A stretch of DNA of 40,000 nucleotides, from contig WPIO01000062.1 in NCBI GenBank assembly GCA_009760855.2, positions 257,501 to 297,500 of the forward strand, read 5' to 3'. The stretch comes from Cristatella mucedo (lineage: Eukaryota; Bryozoa; Phylactolaemata; Cristatellidae). Position 1 is the stretch's first letter; each line of letters starts with the position of its first letter. This document shows positions 21,935 through 32,905 of this stretch, piece after piece. Position numbers and translations under genes: made by a program. The notes below the pieces were generated by a model. That model was not told the DNA's origin. It was given only the letters and a program-made list of their open reading frames with translations, and made no database searches.

Positions 21935-22105
21935 TTTAGGTAAGGCGGTTGCTTTTCACGACCTCGATGCCGAGTTCGAATCCTGCAGTGGACGACCTTT
22001 ATCGCCCGCTGCAAGCAGTGGTAATATCCGTAAAGGCTCCCCTGTCGCTATAGCCGTAAAGGCTCCTCTGTCGCTATACAAACGGGGCTGTTAAATGTGC
22101 TCGTA
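21935..22105 (+). mobile_element. tRNA-derived SINE, family S1 copy 2
   Basis: The B box AGTTCGAATCC lies at 21973-21983, about 30 bases after a GGTAAGGCGGTTGC stretch that could be a worn A box. The body shared with copy 1 follows: 'gctgcaagcagtggtaatat' and 'ccgtaaaggctcc'. A segment of about 27 bases, from 'ccgtaaaggct' to 'gtcgctata', is duplicated in tandem (about 22028-22079). The end 'acggggctgtt' matches copy 1. Confidence 0.78.
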
Positions 22106-22134
22106 TTTTTTTTAACCTGAAGTGGTTTGACATA

Positions 22135-22205
22135 TGAAGTATCCCTGTATGTAACTCTACAAAGCCATGAATATTTAGTGGGTATTCCAGCGGAGAGTTT
22201 TCTGC
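22135..22205 (-). mobile_element. LINE family 2 3' end fragment
   Basis: The reverse complement matches the last ~70 bases of family 2 (AAAACTCTCC..., ...GACTTTGTGGAGTTAC..., ...GGGATACTT). The terminal pentamer repeat is not preserved. It lies about 30 bases from the SINE. Confidence 0.6.
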
Positions 22206-22639
22206 ACCAAAGTCTGCTCCTACGGTTTTGCCTGCTCCTGGGTACAAGCTAGGTGAACTTTGGAACCGAGCCGATGCCTTTGAAGTTATTTGGGTCCAGC
22301 GTTGCATTCCCTTGTAGGACATCTGCTTGGCCGATGAGTGCCTGCCTTTTCGTGAGATAAATTCCTTCATTGCTGCCGAGCTAGCAGAGTTGGGGCCAAG
22401 CAGTCGTATTGCATCACATTCGCATACGCCCACCCACACACATGTGTACACATGCACACATTTGGCCAGTGCTTAGGCAGGTTCGTGTGGCCAGCTCCAC
22501 TGCTTAGTTCTCGGTAGGTAGTAGCGCTCAGATGGTGACCCGGTACACGGGTTGACTGCATGAGCTCAAATACTAATGTGTGGCCCTTGCTTGGTCCTGC
22601 CGATTCTGCTGTGAGAGTGCAGTTCACGTAAAATGGAAA

Positions 22640-22760
22640 TGGGGGTCTTATAGGCCAGGGATAACGTACTTGGACTTCACGAACCCGGTCTCGGGTTTGA
22701 GTCCTACAGCAGACAATTATTATTTATTGCCCACTGCAAGCAGTGGCTCTGTGAGTCCCA
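22640..22760 (+). mobile_element. tRNA-derived SINE, family S1 copy 3 (partial)
   Basis: A B-box-like GGTTTGAGTCC at 22694-22704 is followed by 'tacagcagacaa', an ATT-rich insertion and 'gcccactgcaagcagtggct'. The distal body seen in copies 1 and 2 is missing. Confidence 0.6.
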
Positions 22761-23378
22761 TTTGGAGAGCTATTTTATCCTGTGAGTTGTTGACTTTCTG
22801 GCGTCTTAGTAGCTACTTATCAGCAAGGTCACTGGGTCAGAAGAATGGACATCTGCCACTCAATGATGTGCTAATTTAGACACCGAGGTAAATCGTGAGT
22901 TAAGGGCATCCTGTTGAGCCTACTGCTGAATATGCCAAGTGCTTGCTGGACGATCAGTCACCCCTGATTTTGATTTTCTTGAAGAGGTTCACCAAGCTAG
23001 GTTTTGGTTTAAAAATACGGGACTCAAGAGATCTGTGGAGCAGGCCTCGTGTTAGCTATTTAGATAGGGAAGAATAAGAGCAAAAAGAGTGTTTGCATCG
23101 TAGGCGGAGCCGGGGTTTCGGTAAAGGGGTAAACCCTTGACCTTGGTGAACCTTCGCTACCATTTTTTGTTTGAAAATCATTGTCAAGGGTGTAATCAAT
23201 AAAAGAACAATTTCTTAGCTTGGCTGTAAATCATTCCCTATTTTGGTAAACTGCTCTGCACTTTGATAAGATCCTAGATTTAATTGCACTGGTGTCTGAT
23301 ACGGCCTGTCAGTGGATCAGTGTCAGTGTTCGTACAAGATTTGAACAGAAACTGCAGCCAATGCCACTGATTAGATAA
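22761..23378. other. no recognised feature
   Basis: No exon, repeat or RNA gene that I can support. Confidence 0.4.
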
Positions 23379-23528
23379 AGATCGGCTGCTTTTATGCAGC
23401 CAATCATTAAGGATTCAATCGAAGAAGCTGACAAGCATATTGTGGTGAACCTAAGTGTGCTTCCTTACCACAAGCTGCACCGTGAATGGCTGACGTGGCT
23501 CAGCCAGTCATCACTAGCTGACTGTTAA
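23379..23528 (+). other. short coding-like segment, unrecognised
   Basis: A 49-codon frame reads a peptide with an amphipathic look (MQPIIKDSIEEADKHIVV, then LHREWLTWLSQSSLADC) and ends in a stop at 23526-23528. There is no clear acceptor. It may be a remnant of a transposon ORF or chance. Confidence 0.15.
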
Positions 23529-25180
23529 TCAAATTCAGGCCCAAAGTGTGCCAGGTGCTTGCAGCATTTGCTCACATTTTTAGACAGCACATCCTTAAGG
23601 AAAACGTGCATAGAAGACGTAAAAGTAATTATTTCAATTGAACACCTGGGTTAGCTCAATGCTTAGTGTCATTCCGAGTACATAACAAGGGTGAAACCGG
23701 TTAGCACACCAATAGGAATTGAAGGGGAATGCTCCAAATGGGATGGGCCAGGGCCCCCATCACTTTGTCGGTATGCCTGTGCTGCCTACGAAGCTTACTA
23801 GCACTATCATAGGCATTGTTTCGACTTTGGATCGCTTGGCTTTCAGCTTAAGCACTCAACGAGTGCGTGACAAGCTCTATCTCTTTTCTCGGTCTCATGT
23901 GCTTACACATTCATCACTTTTCCTGAGAGCTGGAAACTACTTTCATTCTATGATGCTATGGCAGTCTTTGTCCCCAAAAATATTGACCGAGAATTGATAC
24001 ATTTGGTTTGTATGGCCAGAGAAGGATTGACAAAAAATGCAAGGCAACAAAAATACACTGTTAGACTGTAGTGATCCAGTAATGGCGATTGATGGATCAG
24101 GACCATGCCATTTCATAATCTTGTGCATGCATACTGGATATAATAAAATGCTGTGCAGAATCTGTGCTTGAAAATACTGCCTTAAATGCCATACATGCTA
24201 TCACAAATGGATGTTATACAGGCAGTGAGGGCTGGTACATGGCATCCGTGGGCCAAACTGCTAATAGTTTGCAGCTGCCTCTCTGGGTTAGTGTGCTATT
24301 AACACTTAATTTACTCCAGCATCGTAGTGAACTGCCTCACTATTTTTGTTGCTGCTGCCATGCACGTGCAAAGGGGCACTAAAGTAATATGTTCAGTAGG
24401 AGTGCGCCAGCAATTTCCATTCCGGAAACTCTGGTCGGTGACCCTGCTCGGTGCTGCAATAGCACCGGAGCAGTGCCTGTTCGCTAGCAACTGTCTACTT
24501 GACCGGGGATTCTATATCTGTCATGGCCTGGACCTCAGGAAGCCTGAGCACAGCTTTTTGCCTGTTTGCTGCACTGCATGTGACATGCTGTTCCCTTGGT
24601 CTACTAAGGGTAATTGCCCACATGCCAATCTCAACAGACCAGGAGAACAATTAACGGTCTCTTAACCGGCCACAATGGCTGGCAGTGGGAGACTGCCGGC
24701 CATCTGGGGGGGGGGTGGGACTGGTCCTCTGTGATGCTAGAATCCTCGAGGCCGTGGGCCTGCAGGATCTGCCGTGTGGTTACGCCAGCAACAGTTCTTG
24801 GTATCGCTGCCGATCTTGGACATAGCTATCTATGATCTCCCCCTCCCACTGGCAAGGAGAGGCAGGGTTACTGGACGCTCCTTCCCGGTCTGCCATGCCG
24901 TTTATCTTCTCATCTTTTTGCCCTTATTTCTTCTTCTTCTTCTTGGCAATCGTAATTGGAAGTCTCTTGCGAAGGCTCCTGCCAGCGTTCGGCTCGCTCG
25001 ATCAATCAGTCCGACCAAATGGTTTTCCCCCTCTCCTGTTGGAGCATGGTGAGCTGTAAGTGGCATTTTTCGGAGACCGGTCTGTCGGCCATCTCAGAAA
25101 GTTCCAGTCGTCTGTCTGTGCATGTGCCACCGAGGCCGAGCTGAGCTGCTGCTTGGCAACAGCAGGACCGCCACAGCTAG
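23529..25180. other. no recognised gene
   Basis: Many overlapping short frames occur without support. A poly-G run lies at 24706-24715 and a TTC repeat at about 24929-24944. A weak tRNA-like stretch at 23645-23710 is discussed under rejected items. Confidence 0.4.
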
Positions 25181-26519
25181 TCTCATCCCCTAATCGTATT
25201 CTAATAAGATCCCTAGTTCTATCCTAATCCTAGCCCTAGTCTAATCCACTTACCCTAGTACTTACCCAATCACATGCCTTGTTCAGAACCTCCAGTCAGT
25301 GGTCAGAGTGGCAGAAGAGGAAGATGTGCATTGAAATCAGGTTTCTTGTAAGAACTACACAGTATTGTTTGCCGTTGGTTTTTATTCAAGCATGGCGAAC
25401 TGTTCGAGTAAATCAGGCTGGGTGGCTTGGACGCTTTGCAGGTACCCTACAGCTGCTTCATGTAATAGCGCTGCAAGAGATGCATTAGAGACCGGTGACC
25501 CTGGCTGTATGGAAAATCATATTATATTCTTTGATAAGCAATGACTTAAGGAACCTTTGGAGAGCGTTTCCAAAGTCAGTGCTTGTTTGATATTATAATT
25601 AATGTACAAAAGAAACGTGATTCGTTAGTCGCAACTCACTTGTTTCGATGTTAGTTAGTCACAACTCACTTTGTTTTGTTGTGCTGGTTTTGTTCGATCC
25701 TTGGTTATTCTGTGTCTCCCACGCTGTGGCTGGCTCTTTTTTGGCTACTATAGTCATTCGGCAGTCCTCCATAGATCTGTGTGCTGTGCTGTTCAAGCCT
25801 TGAGCCATTGTTCAGCCGGCAGCTCAGCAAGTGAATGGAAAGGCTGATGAACTGTTTTAATTCCAGAGTGCCTTGAAATCACTGCACGGGCTTTCCCGGA
25901 ATACTTTCGGTGTACTTTGGGCAAAAGTACCTTTAGCCGGTTGTCCCCAAAACGGTGTAAATGTTTTGCCGATAAGTCTGGTTATTATTAACTGTTGGCA
26001 CAGCAGATACTCCGTAGGCCTATCTATGATAACCATCAGCTTCAGTCTTTCCAAGGCAGCCATTTTACTCCTCCTTCTTTCCTCCATGATCCGAGGCATT
26101 AGCTGTTATGGAGTGAGTGCATTTTCAGTTCAAATTATAAGTAAACATGTCCCACATCTAAGGTGGCTTATTTTTGCCTCTACTAAGCCGAAACAGATCA
26201 GGACTCGACATCCTTGTTTTTTTATGGCTGGAATCTGGCTGCTGCTTTAGTTTCTGTGGTGGCCCATCTAACCATCTGTCGAGATGGCAGAACCCTCCTT
26301 TGTTTTCCTTTCTTGCTCTTTCCCATTGTGCTTGACTTTGTGCAGCTGCCCTTGTCCCCTACAGCACTGGCCCATCTTTTGTGGGGCCTTGCTTTAATTG
26401 GCATTCAAGAAAAGTGCTGCTGGGGTATCGGCTGCCTAATTGAGCCGGTATCACCTGTGACCCTTCATCCAGCTAAGGCTGTGCCTCCTGCAGCTGCCTT
26501 AGCCCTCGGCTCGGTCCTG
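25181..26519. other. no recognised gene; CTAA-rich patch
   Basis: About 25185-25265 is unusually rich in CCTAA/CCTAG motifs. The rest holds overlapping short frames only. Confidence 0.4.
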
Positions 26520-26546
26520 TCCTCTCTGCCCTCCCTCCTTCCCTCC

Positions 26547-26594
<48 letters not shown>

Positions 26595-26606
26595 CTCTCT
26601 CCCTCA
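26520..26606. repeat. interrupted (CT)n microsatellite
   Basis: A CT/CCT-rich tract whose core (about 26556-26590) is pure CT. Confidence 0.9.
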
Positions 26607-26649
26607 TCTCTGTCCCTCTGTGCATTTGGTTTCATGTGTGCCTGTCTGT

Positions 26650-26965
26650 GACAGCTGGAGCCGTGGAGTGCTTCAGCTTTACTTCTTACGCAACGACAAC
26701 TACTCTCCAACTGCCGACTATGGCACATCTTTTTCAGCGGTCCTGAACTGCTACTTCAATGCTACTCACTACCTCAACTGCTCTCCTGACTCTGCTATGC
26801 TTCCCACTTTCTCTTTGTTGCGTGAGACGAAGTCTGTTGGCTACCGAATGCGTACCGAAAGCCGCTTAGGCTGTGAGTGCGCTATACAAAACTCTCTTGC
26901 ATAACACCCACATGGTCTTTATGACTTTGTGGAGTTACTGACGGAGATACATTACATTACATTTA
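26650..26965 (+). mobile_element. LINE family 2 3' end
   Basis: This covers the last ~310 bases of family 2: 'cgcaacgacaactactctcc', 'actacctcaactgctctcct', 'gtgagacgaagtctgttggc' and 'tatgactttgtggagttact'. It ends with 'gatacattacattacattt', the ATTAC pentamer repeat that marks the family's 3' terminus. It is 5'-truncated and aligned with 35345-35645 and the inverted 36430-36965. Confidence 0.82.
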
Positions 26966-26983
26966 CTGCAGCTGTCCACCACT

Positions 26984-27210
26984 TCAAGAAACCAGCAGTT
27001 GCTCTTGACACCTGCTGCTTTCTATGGCAGCCAAAGCCGCGAAGGCATCCTTGACTTGACGGTAGGACTTCTTCACTCGGGTGCTGAAATAGGGTAGATT
27101 GGCCAACCGAGCTGCTTCCCATGGCAGACCATTCTGATTCTCGGTTGGGCAAAGAGTTCGGATGGGAGGACAGGGGGTAGATGCAGAAGTGTGTTCCGGC
27201 CACTTCTAAT
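26984..27210 (-). other. possible terminal coding segment, unrecognised
   Basis: A minus-strand frame is open from about 27210 to a stop at 26984-26986. Its last 45 codons look protein-like: LPWEAARLANLPYFSTRVKK, then SYRQVKDAFAALAAIESS, then RCQEQLLVS. A pyrimidine-rich stretch precedes it on the minus strand but ends in a weak GAG. A competing minus frame overlaps it. It could be a last exon or part of a dead transposon; I do not recognise it. Confidence 0.25.
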
Positions 27211-27244
27211 CCTGTAACCTAAACCCTAGCCAACCTTAGTCTGG

Positions 27245-28522
27245 CCTTCAGAAAAATTTCAGTCGGGGTTCAAGTGGCAGCAATTCACTGAAACTGCTCT
27301 CCTCCGTGTAACCAGTGACATCCCATGCAGCAACGATGACGGAGTAGCATTGCCCTAGCAAAGCTAGATCAGCTGCCTTTGACACTAGCGACCACGATAT
27401 CCTACTTGAACGATTGAAAACAACGATTGGTCTGGAAGACATTGTTCAAATCGTACCTGTTTGGTGGTTTTCAGTCGTGTGAGGGTCAGGTCTCATCCAC
27501 CAGACCAGTCACTTGTGGAGACCCACAAAGGTCCGACCTCAGTTCCCTTGCTGCTCTCCATTTATATTGAGCGTGTGGGATAAGTGGTTCGGACCGACGG
27601 AAGAGGCTATTTCTTGTATGCTGACGATACTCAGGTAATTTGTCATTTAAACCGTCGGAATCTGCTGCAGCCACTGATGAACTGAATGCTTGCCTTGTAG
27701 ACATTCGATCCTGGATGTCGACAAATTTCTTTAAACTATATGACGATACAACTGAACTGCTGCTCACAAGACACCCCAAGCGTGTGGCTGGGCTATAAGA
27801 CTTTACCCTTCCAATAGGTGATGCTGTTGTGCGACCATCACCATGCTCAAATTTAAATGTCGTCTGTAACCGCTGCCTAAATTTTGAAAGCTTCATTAAG
27901 AAGACTGATTCCACAGCTAGCCATCACGTCTGATCCATATCTAAGATTAGGAACTGTCTTCCACAGTGGCTTGCAAAAAGTTTAAGTAGCTTCCTAGTTT
28001 TGTTTCGGCTAGATTATTGCAATTCCATTTTGGCTGGGCTACCGAAAAAAGCCACTAGGCCACCGTAAGCAGGCGATGAATATGGCTGCAAGGCTAGTTT
28101 ACAAATGCCAGACGTTTGACCATGTATCTTATTTGCTGAAAGAGCTTGGACGGCTGTTCGTTGATCAATGGATTCAAAGTAAAATTCTTACGTTGACCCA
28201 CAAGACCCACTACGGCTTGGCTTCTTCATACCTAAGTGAACTGCTGCATCATATTCAGCTCCCACGTACCCTGTGGTCCTCCATGGAGAATTCATTAGCA
28301 ATACCATGAGACCAAAGACCTTTGGTCCTGGGCTGCTACTTCCATACTATTTGCTACCTCAACTGCTCTCTGACTCAGCTATGGTTCTCACTGTCTCTTT
28401 GTTTCGTGAGATGAATTATGCTGGCTACTGAATGTGCACCGAAATCTGCTTAGGCTTTGAGTGTGTTATAAAGAACTCTCTTGTGTAGCATCCACATATT
28501 CTGTGTGGACTTACAGACTGAG
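27245..28522 (+). mobile_element. LINE family 2, most complete copy (dead)
   Basis: This is the only family 2 copy here covering the RT core. Landmarks appear in several frames: a start with SGFK (about 27265); block A AAFDTSDHDILLERLK (about 27374-27421); a worn block B; block C YADDTQVI (27618-27641); TELLLTRHPKRVAGL; CNSILAGLPKKATR; and the C-terminal frame 28076-28309 with NMAARLVYKCQTFDHVSYLL and GLASSYLSELLHH. The 3' UTR runs to about 28522, where the pentamer repeat is no longer recognisable. Many stops and indels make it inactive. Like family 1 it resembles CR1/L2-type elements, but the two families align poorly outside the core motifs. Confidence 0.82.
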
Positions 28523-30084
28523 ATGGGTTACTGATAGAAATCAGCAATCGCAGGTAAACTCACTGTGGGCTGTGTACACCAGCTCCGACTAGAGTTTCTC
28601 CAGGATCTTGTGGGCCATATTTTCCTCCAGTAGTATTTTCCTCCAGCCCCATCCATCTCTGTGTAGAGCTTTGGCCATGCAAAAGCCGCACTGCCTAGCT
28701 GGCCGAGTTGACCTATAATTACATACACTGGAACAGCTGGAGATAAATGCCGTGATTCGGCAGACAGCAGATTTATTGGTGGTGAGTAGAGGCTCGAGCA
28801 TTTGTAATCAGGTCGATGAGCACAGTAGTGGGGCACTTGAGTGCAGAAATAGCCACCAGAAATCATCAGCCACAATGGCAGTGGGCTCCAGAGCAAACAC
28901 TTGGCTTGCAATGAGGATCAGCACGCCTGAGGTGCCCTGAGCCCACAGCCAAAACGTCCTTGCACAATTGCTCAGGTTTCGATTCAGCCCAAATTCGGCT
29001 TATGTCTGTAAAATGTAAATATGCCCGAACCGAGAGTGGAATCTATTTATGTAGCTCCGCAACACTCTCGGTGATAGGACATATTGTTGTGCTCAACAGG
29101 AGAGGAAGGGACTATTTCTTCTTGGCTTGGAATGGGGGGCTGAGCCCACGACGTGGGACTCAGAATGCTAATGCTGTAGTCACATCACGGCATCGACAGC
29201 CAGACTATGTAGAACGTTTGCATGTGTGCTTGCATATATGAGTCATGAGCTCATGCTTCGGCCTCAGTGTGTGCACTGAATGGCTGATGCTGGGGCCAAC
29301 TACCTCGATGCTGCTCCATATATCGAAGGCCCTCTCCCCTGTCCCAGCTACTGTCATTGCTTGCTCTCTTGTTGCTGTCCTTGCCGGCTGCTTAAGTGCC
29401 CCACCGGGCTGCTGCACTCTGCCTTGGCAATAGTTGGTTTGTACTTGCTTATCGGGTTAAATGGTGCAAGGTGTCGAATAGACAGCAGACTCATTGCTTT
29501 TAGTGTAGCCGACTCATTGTGTCTCTATGTATTCAAGCTTCTTGAGCAATGTTGTTGCCAGGATTTTGGCTGGTGGCTAAATCTCGACCTCGAGGGAAGT
29601 GGCACATGGTCAAGGCTCTCACTCAGGTCTGCCGATAAAATATATACCCCCTGCTAAAAACATTATGATTACTTTGGAAGAGGCTGAAGTGTCACGGTTA
29701 AGCTGTGCCACCCGTAATATTCATGTGTAATGAGAAATTCCTTCACCCATTTCGAATTTTGCCCGAAGCTCAGCCTCAAAGGCCAGTTGATCGGCCGCCC
29801 CTTAAAGCATTTCTAAAACGAGGCAGCTTTTTAGAAACTGTAAAAAAAAGACCGTTCCCTTGAAAAATAAAAGACATGGTGGCCCCTGAACCCAACCCTG
29901 AACGCTGACTGCTCCGTACGGTTTTTAGCTCAATCCTATGTGGTAGCCCAGTCGGCATCGCAGCGGCATGCAAGCCGTAGGCCTGCACTGTCCCACCAAC
30001 TTCTAGAGTTGCTCTTTAAGCCTGATAACCCAAAGCCTGCAAGGTTTCCAAGCTTGGGGGAAGAGCTAAAGGCTCGACAATTGA
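28523..30084. other. no firm gene; coding-like patches
   Basis: Overlapping frames on both strands fill 28528-29660. One plus-strand patch (28990-29105) contains ESGIYLC, which resembles the F-strand motif of an immunoglobulin fold; see findings. No splice-bounded exon is convincing. Confidence 0.35.
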
Positions 30085-30494
30085 GGCAGACAGTGAAACC
30101 CGGCATCAAAAGCGTTTTGCCTGGCAAGCATCTTGACAAGTCCTTGGACCCTATTCCCACTGCCCTGCTCCTATGCTGCATTGATCTGCTGCTGCAGTGC
30201 ATTACTAACATCATTAATATACCATTAGCCTCAGGTCATATCCCTGCACCTTTCAAAAAAGCTGTAGTCAGGCCACTACTCAAGAAAGCAACACTAGACC
30301 AAGAGAGCTTGAGCAACTACCGCCCAGTCTCCCTTCTACCATTCCTATCAGACACTGGAACGAGTCGCGGCAGACTGGCTGAACTCGTATATTGAAATTT
30401 CAAACCTTACTAGTAATTTCCAGTCTGACTTTAGAGCTAATCACTCCACTGAGTCAGCATTGTTTCGGGTATACAACGACCTACTTAGGAATGC
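30085..30494 (+). mobile_element. LINE family 1, left part of a copy split by an antisense insertion
   Basis: The frame 29940-30395 reads the pre-RT and first RT region: LDKSLDPIPTALLLCCIDLL, SLASGH-like IPLASGHIPAPFKKAV, then RPLLKKATLDQESLSNYRPV. This is the DPIP...NYRPVS order that starts CR1/L2-type RTs. It matches 1850-2170 of copy A and extends further 5'. It is interrupted after 'gcagacat' at 30493. The left boundary is uncertain because no other copy extends that far. Confidence 0.85.
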
Positions 30495-31040
30495 AGACAT
30501 AATAATAATAATAATGCACTTGATATTGATAAAGTGCCCTCAGAGAACTCAGTCTCTCTCTAGGCGCTTTACATTTGCTGCAAAGGAAAATGCAATTGAA
30601 TGGTGAGTAAAATCATGCTTGATAAAAAAAAATGAATAACCTGGTTAGGGGTGACATGCACAGGGTCAGCATGCAAATGCGGTTAGTGGCAGCATGCACA
30701 GTGTCAGCACGCGTAAGCACATCAAGGACGAATCACAGGGACCCACTAAATGCTGTCCTAAATAGGTGTTTAAGTTCCTTTTAAATGTGGTCAGGTCAGG
30801 GGATGTCCTGACGCAGGTCGGGAGGGAGTTCCAGGCTTTGGGAGCATACGAACTAAATGCACGGTCTCCAAAGGATTTGAGGTTTGTACGGGGTATTTGT
30901 AGACTGTTGGATTCCGAAAAGCGGGTGGTACGATGCTTGGCCTGTTGGGGGAGTATATCTGAGAGATAGGCTGGAGCCAAAGAATGAAGTGACCGAAAAG
31001 TGAGCGATAAAACCTTGAAGTCAATCCGTTGCTTGACATG
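30495..31040 (-). mobile_element. LINE family 1, nested antisense copy
   Basis: The insertion begins with (AAT)n and the tail stem-loop (30530-30570), followed by the 3' UTR and the C-terminal coding region on the minus strand. The frame 30666-30980 reads APAYLSDILPQQAKHRTTRF and APKAWNSLPTCVRTSPDL, to the family's C-terminal end. It lies inside another family 1 copy. GACAT flanks it on both sides ('gcagacat|aataat' and 'gcttgacatggtag'), fitting a 5-bp target duplication, although part of that motif also occurs in the element. Confidence 0.88.
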
Positions 31041-32418
31041 GTAGAATATCTCTGCTTGTTTTGCTTGATCTTTTGGCAGCTTTTGATACTATCGATCACC
31101 AAGTCCTTCTTGAGCGCCTCTCATCTCACTGGGCATCACTGGCACTGCACTGTAATGGATGGTTCAGGTCCTATCTCAGTGGGATATTCCAGAGTATCGA
31201 TGGGGAATGGACGGAGATCATCCGATGAGCCTCTGAATATGGGTTACCTTAGGGCTCCATGCTTGGTCTAGTTCTTTTCACGGTTTATACTCTCCCTCTT
31301 GCCGATGTGATTGCCAAGCACAATCTAGGATTTCACTTAAAATGTAGATGACACTCAGTTGTACCTTTCCTTTGATCTCTCCCAGCCTTCGAACACATCG
31401 AATTCTCCCTTGCTGCTTGTATTGATGACATCCGTGTATGGATGGCAGCAAATTTTCTTAAATTAACCGATGGCAAAACAAACTAACTGGTTATGGGCAA
31501 ACCAAGTGGGATTCAGAAATTGCAAAGGCTAACGCTCAAAATCGGCTCTGCCAGCATATCTATGTTGAATCTGAATCTGCACGAAATCAATGGTTCATGT
31601 TCCAAAGTGACCTTTCATTAGACGACCACAACAGCTCCACAATCAAGTCTGCCTACTTTCAGCTACATAATATTGCTAAATTCGGTCTTGTTTATATAGG
31701 GAGACCACTTGTAAGTTGGTCCACGCATTTATGACATTCAGTCTTGACTTCTGTAACTCACTGCTTGCTGGCCTACCGGCATGTGCAATCAGGCGCTTAC
31801 AGCTGGTGCAAAACTCTGCAGCTAGGCTTCTCTTCGTGAATGTCACAGTTGCCCCATCGCACCACTCCTTGCCGACCAGCACTGACTACCAGTCAAGCAA
31901 CAGATTGACTTTATTCACTTACTTTTAGGTCCCTTCATTCTGTGGCTCCAGCATACCTATCAGATCTACTCCCCCACCAAGCCAAGCATCGTACCACCCG
32001 TTTTTCGGAAACTACTTGTTTATTTATACCTCGTACAAATCTCAAATCCTTTGGAGACCGTGAGTTTAGTTCGTATGCTCCCAAAGCTTGGAACTCACTC
32101 CCGACTTCTGTCACGACACCCCCTGACTTGACCACATTTAAAAAGAAATTAAAAACACTCCTATTTATCACAGTATTTAATGGGTACATGTGATTCATCC
32201 TTTGTGTGCTTATGCGTGCTGACACTGCTGCATACTGCCACTAACCACACTGGCATGCTGACCCTGTGCATGTCACCTCCAACCATGTTATTCATGTTGT
32301 TTATCAAGCATGACACCACTCACCATTCGATTGTGTTTCCTTTGCAGCAAATGTAAATCGCCTAGAAAGAGATTGAGTTCTCTGAGGGTGCTTTATCAAG
32401 TGTATTATTATTATTATT
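31041..32418 (+). mobile_element. LINE family 1, right part of the split copy
   Basis: The copy resumes at RT block A ('cagcttttgatactatcgat', SAAFDTID) and continues through blocks B and C. Block C is frameshifted just before the DDTQ residues, around 31345. The C-terminal region follows, with frame 31942-32193 reading APAYLSDLLPHQAKHRTTRF and APKAWNSLPTSVTTPPDL. The 3' UTR, stem-loop (32354-32393) and ATT repeats end at about 32418. Several indels make it inactive. Confidence 0.88.
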
Positions 32419-32905
32419 TTTAAAGCCACTCACCCCTAGGATAATGGTAGCTTTCTTTCAAGAAAGGTTTGCTACCTCTGGAAGCATAAGCAAATTTCGA
32501 TTCTGCATTCCCAAGTAGTGGCTCCACCCTGAGTGACTCTTCAGCAGCTCTATATAAAACTTTGTGCACTCTATTTCGGCTCAATCAATCAGAGTGTGAG
32601 CACAGAAGGACCCTGGCGCCTCTCAAGTCACGTTTAACAGAGACCTCATCCTCCCATTTAAAGGCCCTATAGCTGCATCCTGAAGGCTCTTCCCGGCATT
32701 CTGATGTGGTCTCATCTAAATCACCGGCAGGTCCTTCCAGCTGAAAGGCCGTAAAGTGCCTCCTCCACTGACACTGCAAGATCTTAAACCCCTCTAAAAA
32801 AATTAACTCCTGATTTTGGAAGAGCCTTGAGCTCACCGAAAGGTCACTGCTTTGCAGAAGTGTATTCAGACCCACCCACATAAAAAGAAATGTGTGCTCC
32901 TACTT
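32419..32905 (-). pseudogene. unrecognised 150-codon minus-strand frame with one stop
   Basis: From about 32905 down to the LINE junction at 32419, a single minus-strand frame is open except for one TGA at 32585-32587. Pieces include MWVGLNTLLQSSDLSVSSRL, TAFQLEGPAGDLDETTSECR, SYRAFKWEDEVSVKRDLRGA and, after the stop, VHKVLYRAAEESLRVEPLLG. The frame ends exactly where the family 1 LINE tail begins, so the LINE may have cut it. It is on the same strand as the R2-like fragment to its right, but I see no motif linking them. It could be a dead transposon ORF or a host exon. Confidence 0.35.

Noticed and set aside
22074-22627. Two overlapping minus-strand frames (127 and 86 codons)
   Set aside because: The first runs through a LINE family 2 end and SINE sequence; the other has no supporting feature.
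23645-23710. tRNA-like stretch (GGGTTAGCTCAATGC then GGGTGAAACC)
   Set aside because: The A-box half looks right, but the B box lacks the central TTC and no cloverleaf closes, so it is not a tRNA gene. At most it is a worn SINE head.
24832-25059. Frame with a hydrophobic, membrane-like stretch
   Set aside because: The hydrophobic Phe run comes from a TTC repeat, and two other frames over the same bases are open as well.
26214-26728. Overlapping frames of 87-145 codons on both strands
   Set aside because: Each relies on the CT-rich tract or lacks splice, start or family evidence.
27486-27914. 142-codon minus-strand frame
   Set aside because: It is antisense to the family 2 RT, whose YADDTQ motif lies on the plus strand.
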